The notes under the pieces were generated by a model. The model was not told the origin of the DNA, did no database searches, and worked only from the letters and a program-made list of their open reading frames with translations. A DNA stretch of 64,000 nucleotides from Phoronis australis (lineage: Eukaryota; Phoronida; Phoronidae), in contig NMRA01000283.1 in NCBI GenBank assembly GCA_002633005.1, positions 62,001 to 126,000 of the forward strand, written 5' to 3'. Made by a program: the position numbers and the translations under genes. Each line of letters begins with the position of its first letter. Position 1 is the first letter of the stretch. Below, piece after piece: positions 36,101-48,200 of this stretch.

Positions 36101-38753
36101 ACAAGGGTGTTACCATCATACACATCAACCTGATGGTGATAACAGCTGTCCAATGATTCAAGACATATATTGTCACCTTTTTGCTCTTTTGATAGACAAA
36201 GGTACAAAGATCCTTGACAATAACCTTTATCCCATACGCACTGAATAAGTCGAGTGCAATATGGTCATGCGATATTGTTTTCCGTATTCACCTCCCGCTG
36301 TGGTATATCAATGCGTGTTGCGGCCAATAGATGGCGAGCACATGGTAATAAATAAAACAACACACGAATACAGTTGTCCGTTCTCCAGGACAACTGAGGT
36401 ATAGACACTTATCACAGACGTTGGTCTCAGCCTGTAAGTCAATTTGAACCGGCTAGTGATTGTTCTGGAGGGTTAGTTCTGTTGTGACTTGTTTTGTGTT
36501 AACTTGTGCGGTAGCTACGGGGAACCAGTGGCACTGTTGATTAGTAGTTTTTCCAGTAGCGATATCTTGGCTCAATCAGTTAGTCGTCAGTCTCACAACT
36601 TATTGTAATCTATTGTTTGTAAATCACGCTGCAAATTAATAGACGTATTCTATTGTTAAAGTATTCGTGTGTTGTTTTATTTATTACCATGTGCGCGCCA
36701 TCTGTCGGCCGCAACACGCATTGATATACCACAGCGGGAGGTGAATACGGAAAACAATATCGCACGGGTCCTTTTTGGTGCCGTGGCCCGGATGTCTGAG
36801 GTTGTGGTCTATGGTGGATCCAGTCTGCCCTGGTATAGAGAGAAAGTACTTTAAATACTAAACTTTAGTGGCATCATGCAATGAACCCACTCTTTATGTA
36901 CACATATGTCCATCTCCTTATAACGAGCTAAATATAACGAGCTAACTGACCATCCCCTAGAAAATTCTTGCATAACTCCCACAATTCCTGGGTTTTCAAC
37001 ATCAGAACACTATTCCTGGATTTAACTACCACAGAGGTAGCATATCCCCTGAAATTTCTTGCATGCACTTGGAGGGCATAGCCTCATTATATTACACCGC
37101 ACTACTTCAATAGTGACCTTTGTTCAAAAGGTAGGTCAATGTCAACTCAATGTCATTAGCCTGTTCGATCATCAAACTTTTTCAAAAGAGTTTAAAGCAA
37201 TACAATTGCAGCAGTATAAGTAACACTTAATGTGCAATCAGGTCCCAAACGTAACATCTGGAACAAAACTGTTACAGTAATTACGTGACATCTTTGTTTC
37301 AGATTTTAATTGCTAAATAGTATAATGTCTACAGCTCAGGCGCTGATGCCTCGGTAACTACAATATCAAATATTGTAGTTATTTAACTATTTTCAAGAGA
37401 TGCTACAGTTTCAATGTACAATATTACCATCGTTTTCATCCTTGTTGTCTTTTATCAAGTAATAAATCTTAACATTTCAAATTGTTTCTTGTAACCTAAC
37501 GCACAAGTACATACAAAAAGGATGTGATCCACCACGTGAACAGTCCTAGTGACGTGTTCAAAAAGTCTGCAGAAAAAATAATGAAACTTAGGAATTCGAA
37601 GCGTATGGGATAAATACAAAACGTACCTCAATTAGCATCGATGAAGTAATATCCCACTTGACATTATTCCGCATATAATGTTGAGTGGGATATTACTTCA
37701 TCTAGGCCACTCTCTGTACATTTTGTGAATGTCCACACTGCAGTCGCTAAAGTACCAATCATTGAATCAATACTATTTTGTGAAATGAGAATAATGTTTC
37801 ATCAATCTCTACCTCCAGAAACTTACAATTACGGAATACCCGTCGATCGNCTCGAACAAAACTGTTACAGTAATTATGTGAGACATCTTTGTTTCAGATT
37901 TTAATTGCTAAATAGTATAATGTCTACAGCTCAGGCGTTGATGCCTCGGTAACTACAATATCAAATATTGTAGTTATTTAACAATTTTCAAGAGATGCTA
38001 CAATTTCAATGTACAATATTACCATCGTTTTCATCCTTGTTGTCTTTTATCAAGTAATAAATCTTAACATTTCAAATTGTTTCTTGTAACCTAACGCACA
38101 AGTACATACAAAAAGGATGTGATCCACCACGTGAACAGTCCTAGTGACGTGTTCAAAAAATCTGCAGAAAAAATAATGAAACTTAGGAATTCGAAGCGTA
38201 TGGGATAAATACAAAACATACCTCAATTAGCATAGATGAAGTAATATCCCACTTGACATTATTCCGCATATAATGTTGAGTGGGATATTACTTCATCTAG
38301 GCCACTCTCCGTACATTTTGTGAATGTCCACACTGCAGTCACTAAAGTACCAATCATTGCATCAATACTATTTTGTGAAATGAGAATAATGTTTCATCAA
38401 TCTCTACCTCCAGAAACTTACAATTACGGAATACCCGTCGATCGTCGTTTTGCAATAACAATACACTGCTCATTGGAAATAGCTGAGGTTAAACAAAGCC
38501 AGCAATTGACATTGTTTCTAACATTTTATGCTTGCATACACACGCTATACATATGGTACAAAGGTCCGAGTCAATCATACCAAGGTCCCCGCCCACTTGT
38601 CCTCCAAGCCCCGCCCTTATGCTTGCCAGTGTTGTGCTGCTGAAGCCTTCTGTTGGGGTCCACAGTGAAGCCTATGTAAGTTCTGCCCTTGTAGCGAGGG
38701 TTCTCACAGTACAATAAATAGCAGCCAAAGAACTGCTCCACTTCATGAGCCAT
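33134..38753 (-). CDS. SLX1A: Structure-specific endonuclease subunit SLX1
   Basis: Catalytic subunit of the SLX1-SLX4 nuclease, which cuts branched DNA such as Holliday junctions in the nucleus. Exons, in order of transcription: 38753-38581, 36052-36001, 35396-35022, 33976-33785 and 33199-33134. They join in phase to 285 residues, against 275 in human. The GIY-YIG domain starts GCYLLYC and YIGFT (10-30), then RRLQQHN with the catalytic arginine region (35-41) and [12 protein letters not shown] (47-58). Exon 2, only 52 nt, gives [16 protein letters not shown]. Exon 3 opens FEWAWQHP, where E77 matches the catalytic glutamate. The C4HC3 RING-like finger runs from CEVC (192-195) through CYHPQC and SH..C to CPKC. 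The last exon has the acidic tail ending [15 protein letters not shown] just 5' of the start codon may end a 5'-UTR intron. Confidence 0.96.
36268..36764. mobile_element. 497-bp element with 104-bp terminal inverted repeats
   Basis: 36268-36371 and the reverse complement of 36661-36764 agree at about 100 of 104 positions. They start TGCGATATTGTTTTCCG and contain CACCTCCCGCTGTGG. No convincing target-site duplication is seen. The 290-bp middle has no ORF of note. Non-autonomous foldback/MITE type, in SLX1 intron 1. Confidence 0.8.
37640..37702. repeat. 63-bp perfect-arm hairpin (copy A)
   Basis: Arms GATGAAGTAATATCCCACT and its exact reverse complement (19 bp) enclose a 25-bp spacer. The duplicate copy at 38235-38297 has TA on both sides, as for a mariner-type miniature element. 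Here the left flank is TC. Confidence 0.75.
38235..38297. repeat. 63-bp perfect-arm hairpin (copy B)
   Basis: Same 19-bp arms as at 37640, here flanked by TA on both sides. Part of the duplicated block. Confidence 0.75.
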
Positions 38754-39455
38754 GTTTTGATCCTCACTGGAATACACAAATTATTATATTAAAGTACTAG
38801 CCATTCCCTATTTTGAAGTGCGAAAAGTCGTCAGATATACCTGCTCGTTTTCCCGTGGTCTACTGTATAATAAGGAAGGAAGTGATGTCGAGTTTCTGGT
38901 GGTTGTGACAAATTAAGCATGTTGTGTCTCTTCATTTTCCCGTCAGATATGGCACAAGTTTGTACTTGTAAGGAACACGCATTTCGGTGGAGATATGGCA
39001 CTGGGTACATTCAAATATCTCACTCATGTTCGTGGAGCCAAAAAACTTTGAAGTCGCTTTTCTTTGTTTTGGGGATCATGATTTGATATGCAATGCTATA
39101 AAAGGTTTATTGATGTTGACAAGATGAATGGTGGTTTTAAGGACTTTATGGGAAATAAGAACAGTTGATTGAACTAACAATGAAAAATAAATTTGTCAAT
39201 AGGTATGCTGTATTTACGGTGTCCAGTCCATGAAGCACCGAAGCGTTCTTAAATGAACAACTTCTGCACATTGAAATGTTCTTATTCAACGCGTAATGTT
39301 GCTTGATCAATGCAGAGTGTTACCCAATCAAAGTCAAGTTTAAACTTACAGGAAAATTCCTGGACTGTGCCTTTGCGCTTTTAGCGCATCAAGAAATAAA
39401 AAGGTGCAAGTACATTGCAGCAGTGCATCTCCCCCACGTGCATTTTTTAAAATGC
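38754..39455. other. Intergenic, upstream of SLX1
   Basis: No ORF with motifs and no clear promoter element. It probably includes the SLX1 5' UTR and promoter. Confidence 0.5.
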
Positions 39456-41885
39456 AACACCAGTGCTCGACATAACGAGCTGCAGGTTGCATTTGCGACC
39501 TGAAAGTTGGAAATGCGAGCTAAGATTCTTGTCAGCTCGTATCAAGTCGCAAAATGCGACCTGGAATTTCCAACGAATGCGAGCTGAGTTTTTACACTTC
39601 TCGGTAGATACCTGGCAAATATAAAGCAACTATTCTTAATACGACCATTACTTGGTTGTTGCCAAATCCAAGTTCAAAAGACCACTAACAGAGAACAGCC
39701 CACCCGATGACTTTTAAGTAAGTCGCGTGACCATGGGATATGCAGAATCGATCTTTGACGCGTTTCATTGGCTAACATTTTCGACCACTTTTGCAAATTT
39801 CCGGATTTGCCGAAGAAAGTTTCGGGCCGCATAACATTTGATAAAACCTCACAAAACAGTGGTGTTTCTATTAATTCTTAAGCGACCAACTTATTAAATT
39901 TTGTGGTGGACAAATATGTTTGTTTTTCGCTTAAGATGTCCTTATTACCTTTACCAAATATCCACGACAATGTCCCTGATATCGCACTGCGACACTGGTC
40001 GGTCCTGTTGTTAGCGTGCAAGTGGTCCCGGCTAGACAATCGTGACTTAGATATGTGCGCCTCGTTTTTATCCCATAAGACAGCCAAAGTGAAAGTGACA
40101 ACCTATTAATCCCCAAACGACGATCACATCTTCACTTTCAGTTGCCAAGAAATTCTCTAACCCCATTGCTTGTTTCTGGGGCTACGTGAGCGAAATATGA
40201 TTTGTCTTTCACACGTTGTTGCCAACGTTAAGTGTAGGCCTATTCCAGCGATTCAAGTGCGTGAACTCACGCGTGTGCACCGTTTCAAAGCTGCACATCA
40301 AAAGAGAACAGCGACAGTCCTAAATGAAAGAGTATACCGGCTTGGCTCTGTTAAGCACCCGGGTGTCAATGGTTTATTTGAAAATGAACTCATAGATTTC
40401 CGGCGGTTATAAAAGACCTGATGCTTTACAATATTCCCCGGGACAGATGTAAGCCAGAACTGATATTTTCCGGTTCCGATGTTTCTCAAGGTCGATGTTC
40501 TCTGAACCCTATATTCTATGCCCGTAGCCAGCTATTGCAACTAAACGGGCACTAGATGCGAAACTGTGGTTAGCGAACTTTTTATTCTTCTCTTCATACA
40601 CCTCCCCCTGCCCCCTCCCCGGCAACTTTTCGCTCCCCGGACCACCGTCGCCGTAAAAATGTTCAGACTCCAACAGAAACAATCACGTTCCAGCTGAAGC
40701 AATTAAAAACAAAATTATTCCGGGTGGCTAAAAAGGGTACAGTGTAGGTGGTAAGTAAGTCACCCCTACTAGATGGAGTTTGCCTCGCAAAATCGTATTA
40801 TTATAGCGTATCTTACCATTGTAGTCTTTTAATGTCTTATTACTGCAAACACTCAGGTTAACGACTATGCTAACGCACAAGCCTACTCCCTACCTTTGAA
40901 GTGTTTGACAATAAGCACTCACTGATCTACTAAGCGTTCCCCCTCAACTTTTGAGAATTTCCAATTAAGCACCCACAGTTAAGGCTAGCGCCCATCATAT
41001 CGCACTACAAACGACCACGCGTGGTTTAAAATTCCGTTTTCAAAAAACGTCTTTTCTTAATATGTAAAAATCAAATCCCGGCTTTGTTTTATACCTCCGA
41101 AAGAAAGTTAAGACTAGCGACATGCGTGTCGTCTTGTGACTGACCTATTTTTCCCGTACCTGGAAGGTATTGAGCAAACTTGCCCTTACCAGATGGAAAC
41201 TCGCACAGAGGGAGTCGGGAATTATTTGGAGGCTATTCACGTCATGAAAAACTAAGTGTTGAGTACGAAAACAGCATAAGTACCACATTTTTGTTGTGAA
41301 ATTTGCACTGAATTATTTATTCGGTTAAAGCATCGTTTCACGGATTTTTTTTCGACAGACATTTTTCAAACATGAGTTAAGTTGCAAAATTTGGGCTGCG
41401 AACAAAAAGCGGAGGGAATTTGCCTCCGGAGTTAGTTTGAATCTTTAACGACTTTGATGACAGCCAGTAGCAGGTCAGACCTATCAAAATCCCAGATACT
41501 TTTTCAACATTTTCTCCCTTTTCAAATCGCAAACTTAGCTACTCGAATGCACATGTCAGTTAGCACTAATTCAACTTTCACTTCGGGAACTTGACTTGCG
41601 CTCTAGAGACTTTCAATGGCGGTCGTGAAGAACAGTAACGCCGTACCTACGTGAACGAAGTCAGTGAAAGGATCTGAAACTTGTGAGTATTTAACGTGGC
41701 AAGAAAGAGCATAATCTAAACATTTTCTCGATGATCTAAAATCAATTTTGGCGCGTAAAAATGGCGGGAAAATTTTGAAACCTGGCATTTATGAATGCGA
41801 GCTGGATTTTGGAAATGCGACCTGGGATTCTGACTAGGTCGCAAAATGCGACCTGGCGATTTTAATAGCGTCGAGCCCTGAACAC
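39456..41885. mobile_element. 2.4-kb hAT-like element with subterminal repeats
   Basis: The element is 39461-41880. It begins CAGTGCTCGAC and ends with the reverse complement of CAGGGCTCGAC. AACAC directly flanks both sides (39456-39460, 41881-41885). Within about 130 bp of each end are several copies of a motif like AATGCGA(G/C)CTG and the palindrome-like GGTCGCAAAATGCGACC (imperfect). Such subterminal clusters are typical transposase-binding arrays in hAT elements. ORFs inside are under 85 codons and show no transposase motif, so it is probably non-autonomous. A GCCCGTAGCCAG repeat end lies inside at about 40520. Confidence 0.7.
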
Positions 41886-42055
41886 TTTTCCAAAAACAGA
41901 ATTCTAGTCGAGTCACAGTCAGTCGGGTAAAACATGATTTTCTGGGCACAATGATTTTTAGAAAAAAAGGACACTTTTATCATCAGATGCACCCAAAGGA
42001 CACAATTTCAAACCCGGTCAGGAATATTCCTGCACTCTAATAGTAAGTACTATAG

Positions 42056-43563
42056 TGTTGTAATCGTCAACATCATTCGTCCTTGATCTTTATGTGGTGT
42101 CTTGTGATTTTTCAGTTTTCTGGTTCTCCGGATGTTTTTTTTTATTTAAACTGCTGGCGGTAGGCTACTGGCAGTCTTTCAACAGGCAATCAGGCTGTCA
42201 GGGACGAGCACCTAGATTGGGTCTTATTGAAGCTTGAGTAGCTGAGTTTAAACTGGTGAGTACTTCTAGAGGCCTAGCTAATGAACCTGCAGTATTACAG
42301 CAATTGGCGTAGTCAGCACTAATTGCGTTTTTCTAGGAGTATTCAACCACTTTTTTTTGAAAACCTTTGCCGGACCAGGGCATTTTCCGTAGGTCCGGGG
42401 GGAAGGTTGGATAGGGGAGTGGTATCATGCTAGCGGGTTGCTGGTACGGTGGACAATTGGTTTCTTAGTCTGTTTGGTTTGGTGGTTTAACTGGGTTGTT
42501 TATCCTTTGGGTTTTGGGTATTTATATATTTATTTATTTAAATTTATTTATTTATTTATTGCATCCTTGTAGTTGGTGAGTTTAGGCTTCGGCAATGTTT
42601 TGGTTATGTTATTGAACACCAAATCATTGACCTAATGCTTTCTCCCTACCTCAGTCCCTTATTTATTATCATATGCCTAGGGCGTGGTTAAACTGGTGTG
42701 GTACTTCCGTGTCCAACCCAGTTGCCAAGAGGCCTACATTTAGTGGAGGGAGTTACATTTCTCTGTGAACCTATCCATTTTAGGTCTGTGACCAAGGCAT
42801 TCCCTTCATGTTAATTGGAATATTTCTATGCCAGCCTCCACCCGAAGCACATCAAAATGTAATATATTCTAGTGGCCATGTGGGCAGCATGCGTGCATCA
42901 TTGTAGTGCAGGGTTTATTTTGAGAACTGCACTAGAAATGTACGCCTCCTATACACTTTTACAGCTACAAGTCCGGGGAGTCTCCCTAGCACGAACTTGT
43001 TCTGTTAGGTGACTTTTCTCCCGCCCTTGAGGGTGGGTTGAGATACTGCTAAGTTTTCTGTTGATGATTTGCTTCAAGTGTTAAGGATGTGCAGGTATTC
43101 TGAACACTTTTTATTATTTTCTGGTACTTCTGTATTTAACCTATGTGGGTTATTCTCTTCCTCCAGGGTAACTGTCCTTGTTATTCTAACATGTACTCTT
43201 GGTCTACTTAGCAGTGACTTTGTTTTGCGGTAAAATTTTTAGGTGTGTTTTTATATAAATCGGCAATGATGTTGATTCCCGGGTGGGCACCACACTTTCT
43301 AGGGCGAAGGGAAATGTTGTAATCATCAACATCATTCCTCCTTGATCTTTCTGTGGTGTCTTGTGATTTGTCAGTTTTATGGTTCTCTGGATGTTTCTTT
43401 TATATATACTGCTGGCAGGAGGCTGCTGGAAATCTTTCAGCAGGCAATTGACAGGTCGTCAGAGACGAGCACCTCGATTGGGTTTTATTGAAGCTTGAGT
43501 AGCTGTGTTTTAACTGGTGAGTACTTCAAGAGGCCTAGCTAGTGAACCTGCAGTAATACAACA
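42056..43563 (+). mobile_element. Small LTR element (TRIM-like), about 1.5 kb
   Basis: Two direct repeats of about 248 bp, 42056-42302 and 43315-43563, roughly 85% alike. Both start TGTTGTAATC and end TACA(G/A)CA, so they have TG...CA ends. A purine run (AGGGCGAAGGGAAA) sits directly before the right repeat, as a polypurine tract should. TTGGCGTAGTCAGCA follows the left repeat, where a primer-binding site should be. The 1-kb interior has no gag or pol ORF. No matching 5-bp target duplication was found. Orientation follows the purine tract. Confidence 0.7.
42520..42560. repeat. (TTTA)n low-complexity run
   Basis: Imperfect TTTA tetranucleotides within the interior of the LTR element. Confidence 0.85.
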
Positions 43564-43957
43564 ACAGCAATAAGGCAGCACAAACGAAACAGGCATGGTG
43601 AAGCACAATCTTCGAAACTGGCGTCGCTCGCATGCAGAGAGGCCTGTACCATTTTGAGGTTTGACAGAATGGACGTGACTGGACAATCTATATGAACTGA
43701 TTAATAGTATACACACTGAATAAGCAATAAGTACACAATAGGCAATTCTGCAGGTTGAGTAAGAACACAAAAAAAGTATTCACTAAACTACTCAACATGT
43801 TGAATAACTTATAGCCTATTACACATTGATTGAGCAAAAGTGCATATTGAATAAGCACATATCAACGCGCAAAAGGTATTAGTTTAAGAACCTTTGGCAT
43901 TCCATACCTCTCTACACTATAGTAGTCAGTAGCTGAATAGGCTACCACAGTCTACCT

Positions 43958-44698
43958 CAACTGGGCCACAGGCGTCGTCAACTTCTGACCGTCTCCAACA
44001 CACTATATAGAATACTACAAGGTATGACACTCGGGACTAGAAATTCCACGGGTGCTTCACTTCAGCCGTTCATAGCAAACACAAAACTCAACAAATTTTC
44101 AAAAAACAGAGGTTCAACAAACCATGAGGAATTGTTCTTTCTGCCAATACCATTTACAGTGTCCGGCCGAGTTCACAACAAATTCACAGTCATAGCACAA
44201 AAATCTTCCCAAAAAGTCGCTGCGTACCAGCAATATGCTACACAGAAATGTCCAGTTTGTCACGCAAGGTCACGAAATCCATATAACCCTGCATTAGCCA
44301 GACCATTTCGTAACCTTCCGTGATGAACCGGCAATTGCCGTCAATTTGTTAGTCATCGGATTATTCCGACCTACTTGACCTTGACCGCATGAAGCATATT
44401 GCTAGTACGCAGCGACTTTTTGTGCTTTGACCGCGAATTTGTTGCGAACTTGGTGGAGCAGGAGTCCTGCTGCAGGACACTAGTTTGTAAATGGTATTGG
44501 CTTGGCAGAAAGAACAATTCCTCATGGCTTGTTGAACCCCTGTTTTGTGTAAGTTTATAGAGTTTTGTGTTTGCTATGGACGACTGAAGTTAAGCACCCG
44601 TGGAATTTCAAGTCCGGAGTGTCATACCTTGTAGTATATATACTATAGTGTATTGCGACTATCATTGCGGACGATCAGAAGCTGAGAACGCCTGCCCT
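43958..44698. mobile_element. ~740-bp foldback (long inverted repeat)
   Basis: 43958-44240 and the reverse complement of 44393-44698 match over most of their length. Examples are GAGGAATTGTTCTTTCTGCC against GGCAGAAAGAACAATTCCTC, and CTACAAGGTATGACACTC against GAGTGTCATACCTTGTAG. The right arm has small insertions. A spacer of about 150 bp separates the arms. Any ORF here is a by-product. The boundaries are approximate and no target duplication is clear. Confidence 0.8.
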
Positions 44699-45232
44699 GT
44701 CACCCGCCTGTGTCTGTGAACTGGGCCACCCGTGAAACCATTCATTGAAATTTTGAACGACAGGAGACAGACAATGTGAAAATACTCACCAATCACAAAA
44801 TCTCACATTTTCTACATGGTCGCAACGAGCTTCTTATTTGGTCGCGGTCGCGGTGACAAGTTGTACAAGAAGTTTTGCACTTCAATAACATCGACTAACG
44901 AGTTCCTGAAGCGGAAGTGGTTATCGAGCAGAAAGTTAGTTTCAAATGTTATTTCGCATTTGGAGTAGAGCAAAAACTTTTAAATTCCTAAGACATTAAT
45001 TAAAGCAGGATGCTTTGATGTTTAAAATGCAGCTGGGACTCCCAACAAAATTCTAAATAAATATGCAGAACCAGCCCGATGTTTGCCGCCTAGGTCTTCA
45101 GGTCATCAGGGTCATAGGTCAAAGTTGTCTGTGTCACATGCGTTCGGCTTCTACTTATTCCCTGACGGTGTCTGGCACATAGTGGAAGAGTCAAAATTAG
45201 GACCGACGTGGTGACAACTTCAGACAGCAGTC
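44699..45232. other. Upstream region of the FABP gene
   Basis: No repeat or exon recognised. The FABP promoter and 5' UTR should lie in its right part; no TATA box stands out. Confidence 0.4.
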
Positions 45233-48200
45233 ATGGCACAATTGGCTGGCGTTTGGAAATTGGATAAAAGTGATAAGTTTGATGATTACCTTCAAAAGTT
45301 AGGTAAGTACGATATTGGTGCTGATGTGACGGTCCCTGGAAAGATCTCAGGCGAGCGGCATGGGCATCACGGGCCCACTTTAGCTACTGAGTTACCGAAA
45401 TCCACCAATCATATGGGATTCTCGTATATTAGCCTACTGGCATCAAATAGGCATTCAGTGCACTTTGTGAATTATTCTTACCGAGGTGTCTGGAATAGCT
45501 CCAAGCCCCAAGAGGCTCCATCAGACACATTTCGGCCCGGCGAAATGAATTAATGTCCAAAAAGCTCTAGGAGGCTCTGGTGGTTTTTCGGTCACGTGTA
45601 TTGCCGACCACAACAACCTCATTTATTACAATATTACGGGACTTTGGCTTGTTAGAGGAACAAGTGAGATAAAAAATCAAGTTGAATTAAAACAGTATGT
45701 AGCCTAATTTGAGTTTATCACGCTTTCCATCAGTGGATGATAAGCTTTTATTGGACAGTAAATTACTTGTGAATACAAATCAGATAGCAAAAAAGAGAAG
45801 TCTGGTGATGCAGCCAGAGACAAGCCATCGGTAAACTGAACGTTCCCTTGAATTACCGAAGTTGATAAACGATATGACTATTTGTGTGGTGTACTTACCA
45901 TAGATATCTGATAATTTAATTATAGTCATGTGCTGCTATTATAGTCTATGTCTGCGCCCCTGCACAGTCTGGTGGTGTTCCCAACAGACTATCTACAATG
46001 AGTTTAGTTGGTACAACTTACCTCATCTGATGAGGAGGCCATATTGCCCGAACACTGATTTCTAGTATAGGTAAACATTGCTGAGAAAAGCAAACACAGC
46101 CTGTCATCAAGCCCTCAACATTTGGCCTGAGCCAAAAAGTAAATATTTTTTTAAGCCAGCTGATATGTCAATGTTAAAATGATAAGACTTCACCTAGCTC
46201 AATGAAATTACTCAACATTTTGGAGCTCGGCAACAGTGTATCAAAATATGTCTCAGCATAGTCCACCCACCCCAAACTGGCACCTAGGTCTGTCAGTCAA
46301 CTGAGGAACCATCTGTCAAATTATGTTATGTATAAATAGCAACTTGTTTTTGAGGCCTGTGTAGAAACAAAAATAAAACAGCCAATAGTTTAATTAAAGC
46401 TGATTTTTGCCGTGTTTAGTTGGGTACAAATCAAAAATTGAACTTGGCTTTTTACTAAAATTGGTCTCATAATATTCCTTAGCATGGGGATTAGATTTTA
46501 CAAAATTGAGTCGCAGGCAGTACGTACAATGCGCCATTTTTGAATTTGCAATTCAGTGTTGAAGTGTTTTCTTGAGTCTATGATCCCTTTCAGTCATGTT
46601 CTTGTTGGTAGAAGGCATTTTATGAGGCCAGTTTTATTATCTAAATTTTAGTTCTAATTCCAGTTTAGCCAGCTAAGTACAGGGTGAAATGGAGCTTAAT
46701 AACTTTATGACTTGTCACATTTGGGTCTGTGCCTTTACAACTTAGAAAGGACTGTTTAGGGAGTGGGCTGGGGTTGTGCCAAAAATAATTGCTACATAGC
46801 AGGACATACTGCATCATCAGTTTCCTACAATTAACCCCAGACTGCAACTTTTTGCATGCAGCCAATTTCAAGTCTACACTGGACAGGTGTACACTGGCTG
46901 TCTCAATGTATAATAAGGATTGAAATACAATGTAGCCAATCACCTATCATGTTGTTGCCAACTGAATTAAATTGCTTTATGCCATGAAGAAATATGAAAC
47001 TTATAAGAATAAAAGAGATAATCTTGATTTGCTGCAAAAATGACTTGAGCTAACAGTGATACTGTAAACTCATTGAAGGACATATTGACTGGATCCTGTG
47101 GGAGTATAGAACATATAGTGTGGGAGTGCTTTAATGTTGTTTCATCTTAATTATCATTTGTCATCTTTGTCGTCAACAAGATCATCATCAATCATTGACA
47201 TTCCTCTATCATAATTACAAGTAGTCACACGATGATAGTAATTTCAGTAAGAAATTGTGCACTGTAAAGTTCAATTGTTCTTTGCCTATTTAGCATACAA
47301 TACGCCATCACATGAAATTTTATTTTGTCAAATTTCTCAACATGAATAGACTACGTTATTTTTAGTAAGTTGTTAGCTAAGATTTTAGCGTGTAGATTTT
47401 ATGAAAATTAAGAAAGTTTAATTATAGCTTGCAGCAATGTAAACAGTGGGACAACCATTAAAATGCAAACAATGGCTATTTTGGCAATTATTTTTGTGTG
47501 AAATAAGTGAAGATTTAGCATAAGTGTACACCCACATTAGAAACATTTCTTAGACATCGTTGGTGAAATTTTTTTTCAGTGTAAAGAATTTTTGTAATTA
47601 TGGTCTTACGATCACCTACTTTCTCCTTTGTCATAACTTGTGTCAAAGAATCGGAGGAAGATGTGAATGGTTAAATTAAATTTTGTTGTTTGGTGAGTAA
47701 GATCAGCAATAGTTGAAAAAAACTTGGTTAAAATTCATGTTATTTTATTGACTTGTAATTTAATTTAATGCAGTGCAAATTTATATCCACTGAACTTGAT
47801 TAATTGAGTGAACTTGCCAAGTTTCCTTGTGTATTCCAAGTTCACACATAGGTTATCTTGAGACTAAGCAAGATTCCAAGTTCATGCATAGCACAGAGAC
47901 CCCCATTCATGCATGCTCAGGGGGCACTCAGTTGAAAGATGTTGTCCTTATCTAGAGGTCCTGTTTGAACTTTTTCTGTGGATATCTGGCATCACAACAG
48001 TTGTGAAAGTTCTGGTTTCTTGGATGTCTGCAGCTTTGGTCTACAAATTATTAGTCAGTTGCACTTGCAGCTAAGCTGTGATATGGGACAGAGTGTGATG
48101 TGACCTTTGGCTACTGATTAGATTTTGTCACTTGAGGCATTGACAGCAGACACAGTTTGATTTCTGAAATGTCAGATAACATTCTGACCAACCCCAAGAC

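Larger units (their letters stand above)
37261..38444. repeat. Duplicated ~590-bp block around an unknown base
   Basis: 37261-37849 and 37854-38444 are nearly identical direct copies, with scattered single-base differences and one small indel, separated by an N at 37850. Each contains a 63-bp hairpin. This looks like two alleles placed in tandem at an assembly join. It lies in SLX1 intron 1 and does not touch the coding exons. Confidence 0.85.

Noticed and set aside
36901-36960. Repeated TATAACGAGCTA words as a possible CRISPR-like array
   Set aside because: Only two short adjacent words; no regular spacers; animal DNA.
38320-38643. Plus-strand 107-codon ORF opposite SLX1 exon 1
   Set aside because: Antisense to the conserved SLX1 exon and partly within the duplicated block; no motif.
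44024-44323. 99-codon ORF
   Set aside because: Lies across one arm and the spacer of the foldback; explained by the repeat.
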